Source: Callipepla californica brunnescens
Lineage: Eukaryota; Chordata; Aves; Galliformes; Odontophoridae
Length of the DNA: 64,000 nt
Reading direction: 5' to 3'
Assembly: GCA_023055505.1 (NCBI GenBank)
Contig: JALIRH010000002.1
Location: 22,320,437-22,384,436 of the forward strand
Position numbers and translations under genes: made by a program. The notes below the pieces were generated by a model. That model ran no database searches. It was given only the letters and a program-made list of their open reading frames with translations, and had not been told where the DNA came from. Positions 61,859-64,000 of this stretch are shown piece after piece (the stretch's first letter is position 1; each line of letters starts with the position of its first letter).

Positions 61859-64000
61859 GAGGGTCTTCCTTCTCCTTTCAGGGCTCCTAAGTGTTCTGAT
61901 GAGCATTGGAAAGCCGATGACACAAATAGTCTTCCTGCCATAAGACTACAGTTTGGGAAATGTGCACACACTTATATCATACCAAAATTCAGCCATGATT
62001 TCATTCTTGCTTCTGAACTGTGCATTCAAAGTATGTTTTGGTATCCCTTTCAAGCCAGAGCAGTAATCCGTATACACCATCTTGGATTTTCACTGTAGCT
62101 GTTTTATAATCCAAATGTCTGCCACCGCCTTTGATTTCCTTTTGTGTGATTTCCCAGTGTCATTCCTTGAATTTTTAAGAGAATCTTAACTTTAAAGGAT
62201 TTTGTGCCTTACAGAGCACAAGACACATTATTTGTGGTTAGCAAATACAAATTAACATTTATTGTTTTAATTTTATTTTTCCAGGCCATTTCACCACATA
62301 ATTGTTGATTGCATAATTATATCTGCTAACTTCACATGCAGTTGTTTGTGTTCTAGTTAGGAGAAAGTTTACTAACAAAAGTTTCGAAGAGGTCATTTTC
62401 TGTGAATGGTGTTATTGTTTCTCCCAGCTACTTTGTTTGCTTCAAACTGTACACATATGCTAGTTTTGATGTCTTAAACTATGTACAAGAAAATCTTTTA
62501 AAAACAGGAATGCTGTAATTTCATTCACCAGAGAAGGAATCCAAAACTTACCAGTTATGAGGGTGAGCCCTGAGAAATATTGAGTGAACCATAAGGACTT
62601 GGAGAGTTGGTGGCACAGTAAAGAAGGCTGGAAGGTGCTTGTTAAAGGAACTTTGGTTATGTCTGCAAAACAAAGGGCATAATCAGATATCCAGCAAGGT
62701 CAGATGACACTGGCATTGAATAGTTCTGCAGTCCCTGCAACAGTTTGTCCTGCCTTTGGACTTGGTCTTTTCAATTTATCCGCTGGTAAAGGAAGGGCAG
62801 TAATAAATCTTGGTTTGTAGAATTCAGGTGGTCCGTATTGACTACATTCATCCTTCCACTGAGTCATAGGAAGTCCTCGCTGCAGGGTTCTGAAACAGGT
62901 AGCTTCTCCAAATCTCATTCATGCTAGTTCTTGGCACTAATTCTTTTACAGTAAAATCACTAGTAGACTGCATTGCATCTTCAGAACAAAAGCAAAGTCC
63001 TTTGGATAGTTTTAAATCTATGAGTGTCTACGAGTGTTTACATTTCTCAATTCCTGTAAATAACTGTGAACGCTTTTTTTCAAACTTAGAAATGGAGAAG
63101 CAAGACTTTTCTGCAAATTGTTAGATTTCCAATCTCTCTGTTAAAATTAAAAGTATACTGAAGAACGCTTTTCTTGTTTTGTTAATTTACTGACATTTCT
63201 CTTTGGGTTATTCTCTGTGCCTCTAAAAGCAAATCTGTATTTGGGTTTTCTATATTTAATAAGCATGACTGCTGTGCAGGTGATGGATCTGAGCATGAGA
63301 CTTCCACTGAGAGCCTGGTATAAGAACAGAGTCCTTGGGGCAAGTGTAGCAAGTCCTCTGCTGTCTGAAGGGTAGTCAGAGGCACTGTCGTTCCTTGTGC
63401 TCTGCAGATTGCCTTGACCTGACAGAGCCACCTTGTGTGCCATAAGCACTAGTTTTGCATGTCAGCATCATCCTCTGACATGTTGATTGTTCAAGCAATA
63501 ATTGTCAATTCCTTTCATTCTGAGGAAGGAAAGCAGGATATTTGCTCTTCAGACAGTGGCAGAAACAGGATTTTTTTAGTTTATGCTGCCTTTTAAGTTT
63601 TTGCTTCAAACCACTTTTCAGAGTCTATAAAAGCCCTGAAGATAAAAATAGTACCTACGTGTCAGATATTGACCAGCATTCCTTCACAGAGACACAGGAG
63701 AAATGATATACTCTCTCCTTAGTTAACTTTTGTGTTCCTTCAGGAAGGGCTTTGTGGGTGTTGCTGAATAACTTGCTTTTTCTTGAAGGAATACAGAAAA
63801 GCACGATGCCTTGATTTCCTCCTGACACCAACAAACATGATTGCATAGCTATGTCTGGGGCATTGGTTCAAGGCAGTCTTGAAAGAGTGAACGTCTATTA
63901 CTTAATCATCAGGAATGCTTAATAGTTTTGTCACAAGTGTTTTTCTTTTTGGAGGCTGTAAGTGTTTTTGCTGTCTTGCCACACCAGATACAAGAAGACG

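Larger units (their letters stand above)
54653..64000 (+). other. RUNX1T1 intron before the shared exons (start)
   Basis: I searched for the shared exon (Asp-Arg-Thr-Glu-Lys-His-Ser...) and did not see it, so this intron continues past the window. Contents: a T19 / A13 inverted pair (57409-57454), a degraded CR1 piece (59888-60070), and an inverted repeat with hormone-receptor half-sites (61835-61858). Frames at 61742-62098 and 62700-63449 on either strand look like chance. Confidence 0.75.

Noticed and set aside
61742..62098. 118-codon frame with a signal-peptide-like start
   Set aside because: It opens with TTG rather than ATG, contains an inverted repeat and matches nothing known. There is no promoter or splice support.
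62700..63449. Protein-like frames on both strands, first read as a possible broken processed pseudogene
   Set aside because: The minus frames would need shifts, and the + strand is equally open (62921-63124). There is no recognisable parent gene and no poly(A) trace, so chance is the simpler explanation.
54653..64000. Search for the shared RUNX1T1 exon (Asp-Arg-Thr-Glu-Lys...)
   Set aside because: No matching segment was seen. The shared exon must lie downstream of the window.
1..64000. CRISPR arrays, tRNA or rRNA genes, bacterial operons, integrated phage
   Set aside because: No regularly spaced repeats, no tRNA-like fold or conserved rRNA sequence, and no dense coding were seen. The DNA is vertebrate nuclear.

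Overview
The window looks like bird nuclear DNA, probably galliform. The evidence is a CR1 LINE that ends in the avian ATTCTATG-type 3' repeat (2370-3602), two more CR1 fragments, AT-rich intronic and intergenic sequence, and one strong CpG island. There is no bacterial, phage or organellar content. Almost all ATG-to-stop frames are short chance frames.

The key result is that the window carries the 5' part of RUNX1T1 (ETO/MTG8, a transcriptional co-repressor) on the + strand. The anchor is an exon at 39671-39843. It has a strong acceptor and donor, and the frame from ATG 39756 reads MISIKRNTWRAL...KKGNFEFCQ. This matches the N-terminus of the long MTG8b isoform as I remember the human protein, with two conservative changes. 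About 15 kb downstream, ATG-CCT-G followed by GTGAGT (54646-54658) is the 'Met-Pro' start of the short MTG8a isoform. Upstream, a CpG island (about 20780-22770) holds a 5' exon ending at a GTGAGT donor (21547). All three donors leave one base of a codon, so all can join the same shared downstream exon (Asp-Arg-Thr-Glu-Lys...), which lies beyond the window.

Layout: 1-20780 is upstream flank with CR1 copies, a pair of direct repeats of an unrecognised family, microsatellites and a few exon-like but unsupported frames. 20780-22770 is the CpG-island promoter and exon 1. 21547-39670 is intron 1. 39671-39843 is the MTG8b exon. 39844-54569 is the next intron. 54570-54652 is the MTG8a exon, whose 5' limit is uncertain. 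54653-64000 is the start of the intron leading to the shared exons.

No new molecular system is evident. The most interesting points concern the alternative 5' ends: exon 1 has a 9-codon frame that becomes a minimal upstream ORF, closed by a TAA formed at the splice junction, if joined to the MTG8b exon, but an in-frame third N-terminus if joined directly to the shared exon.
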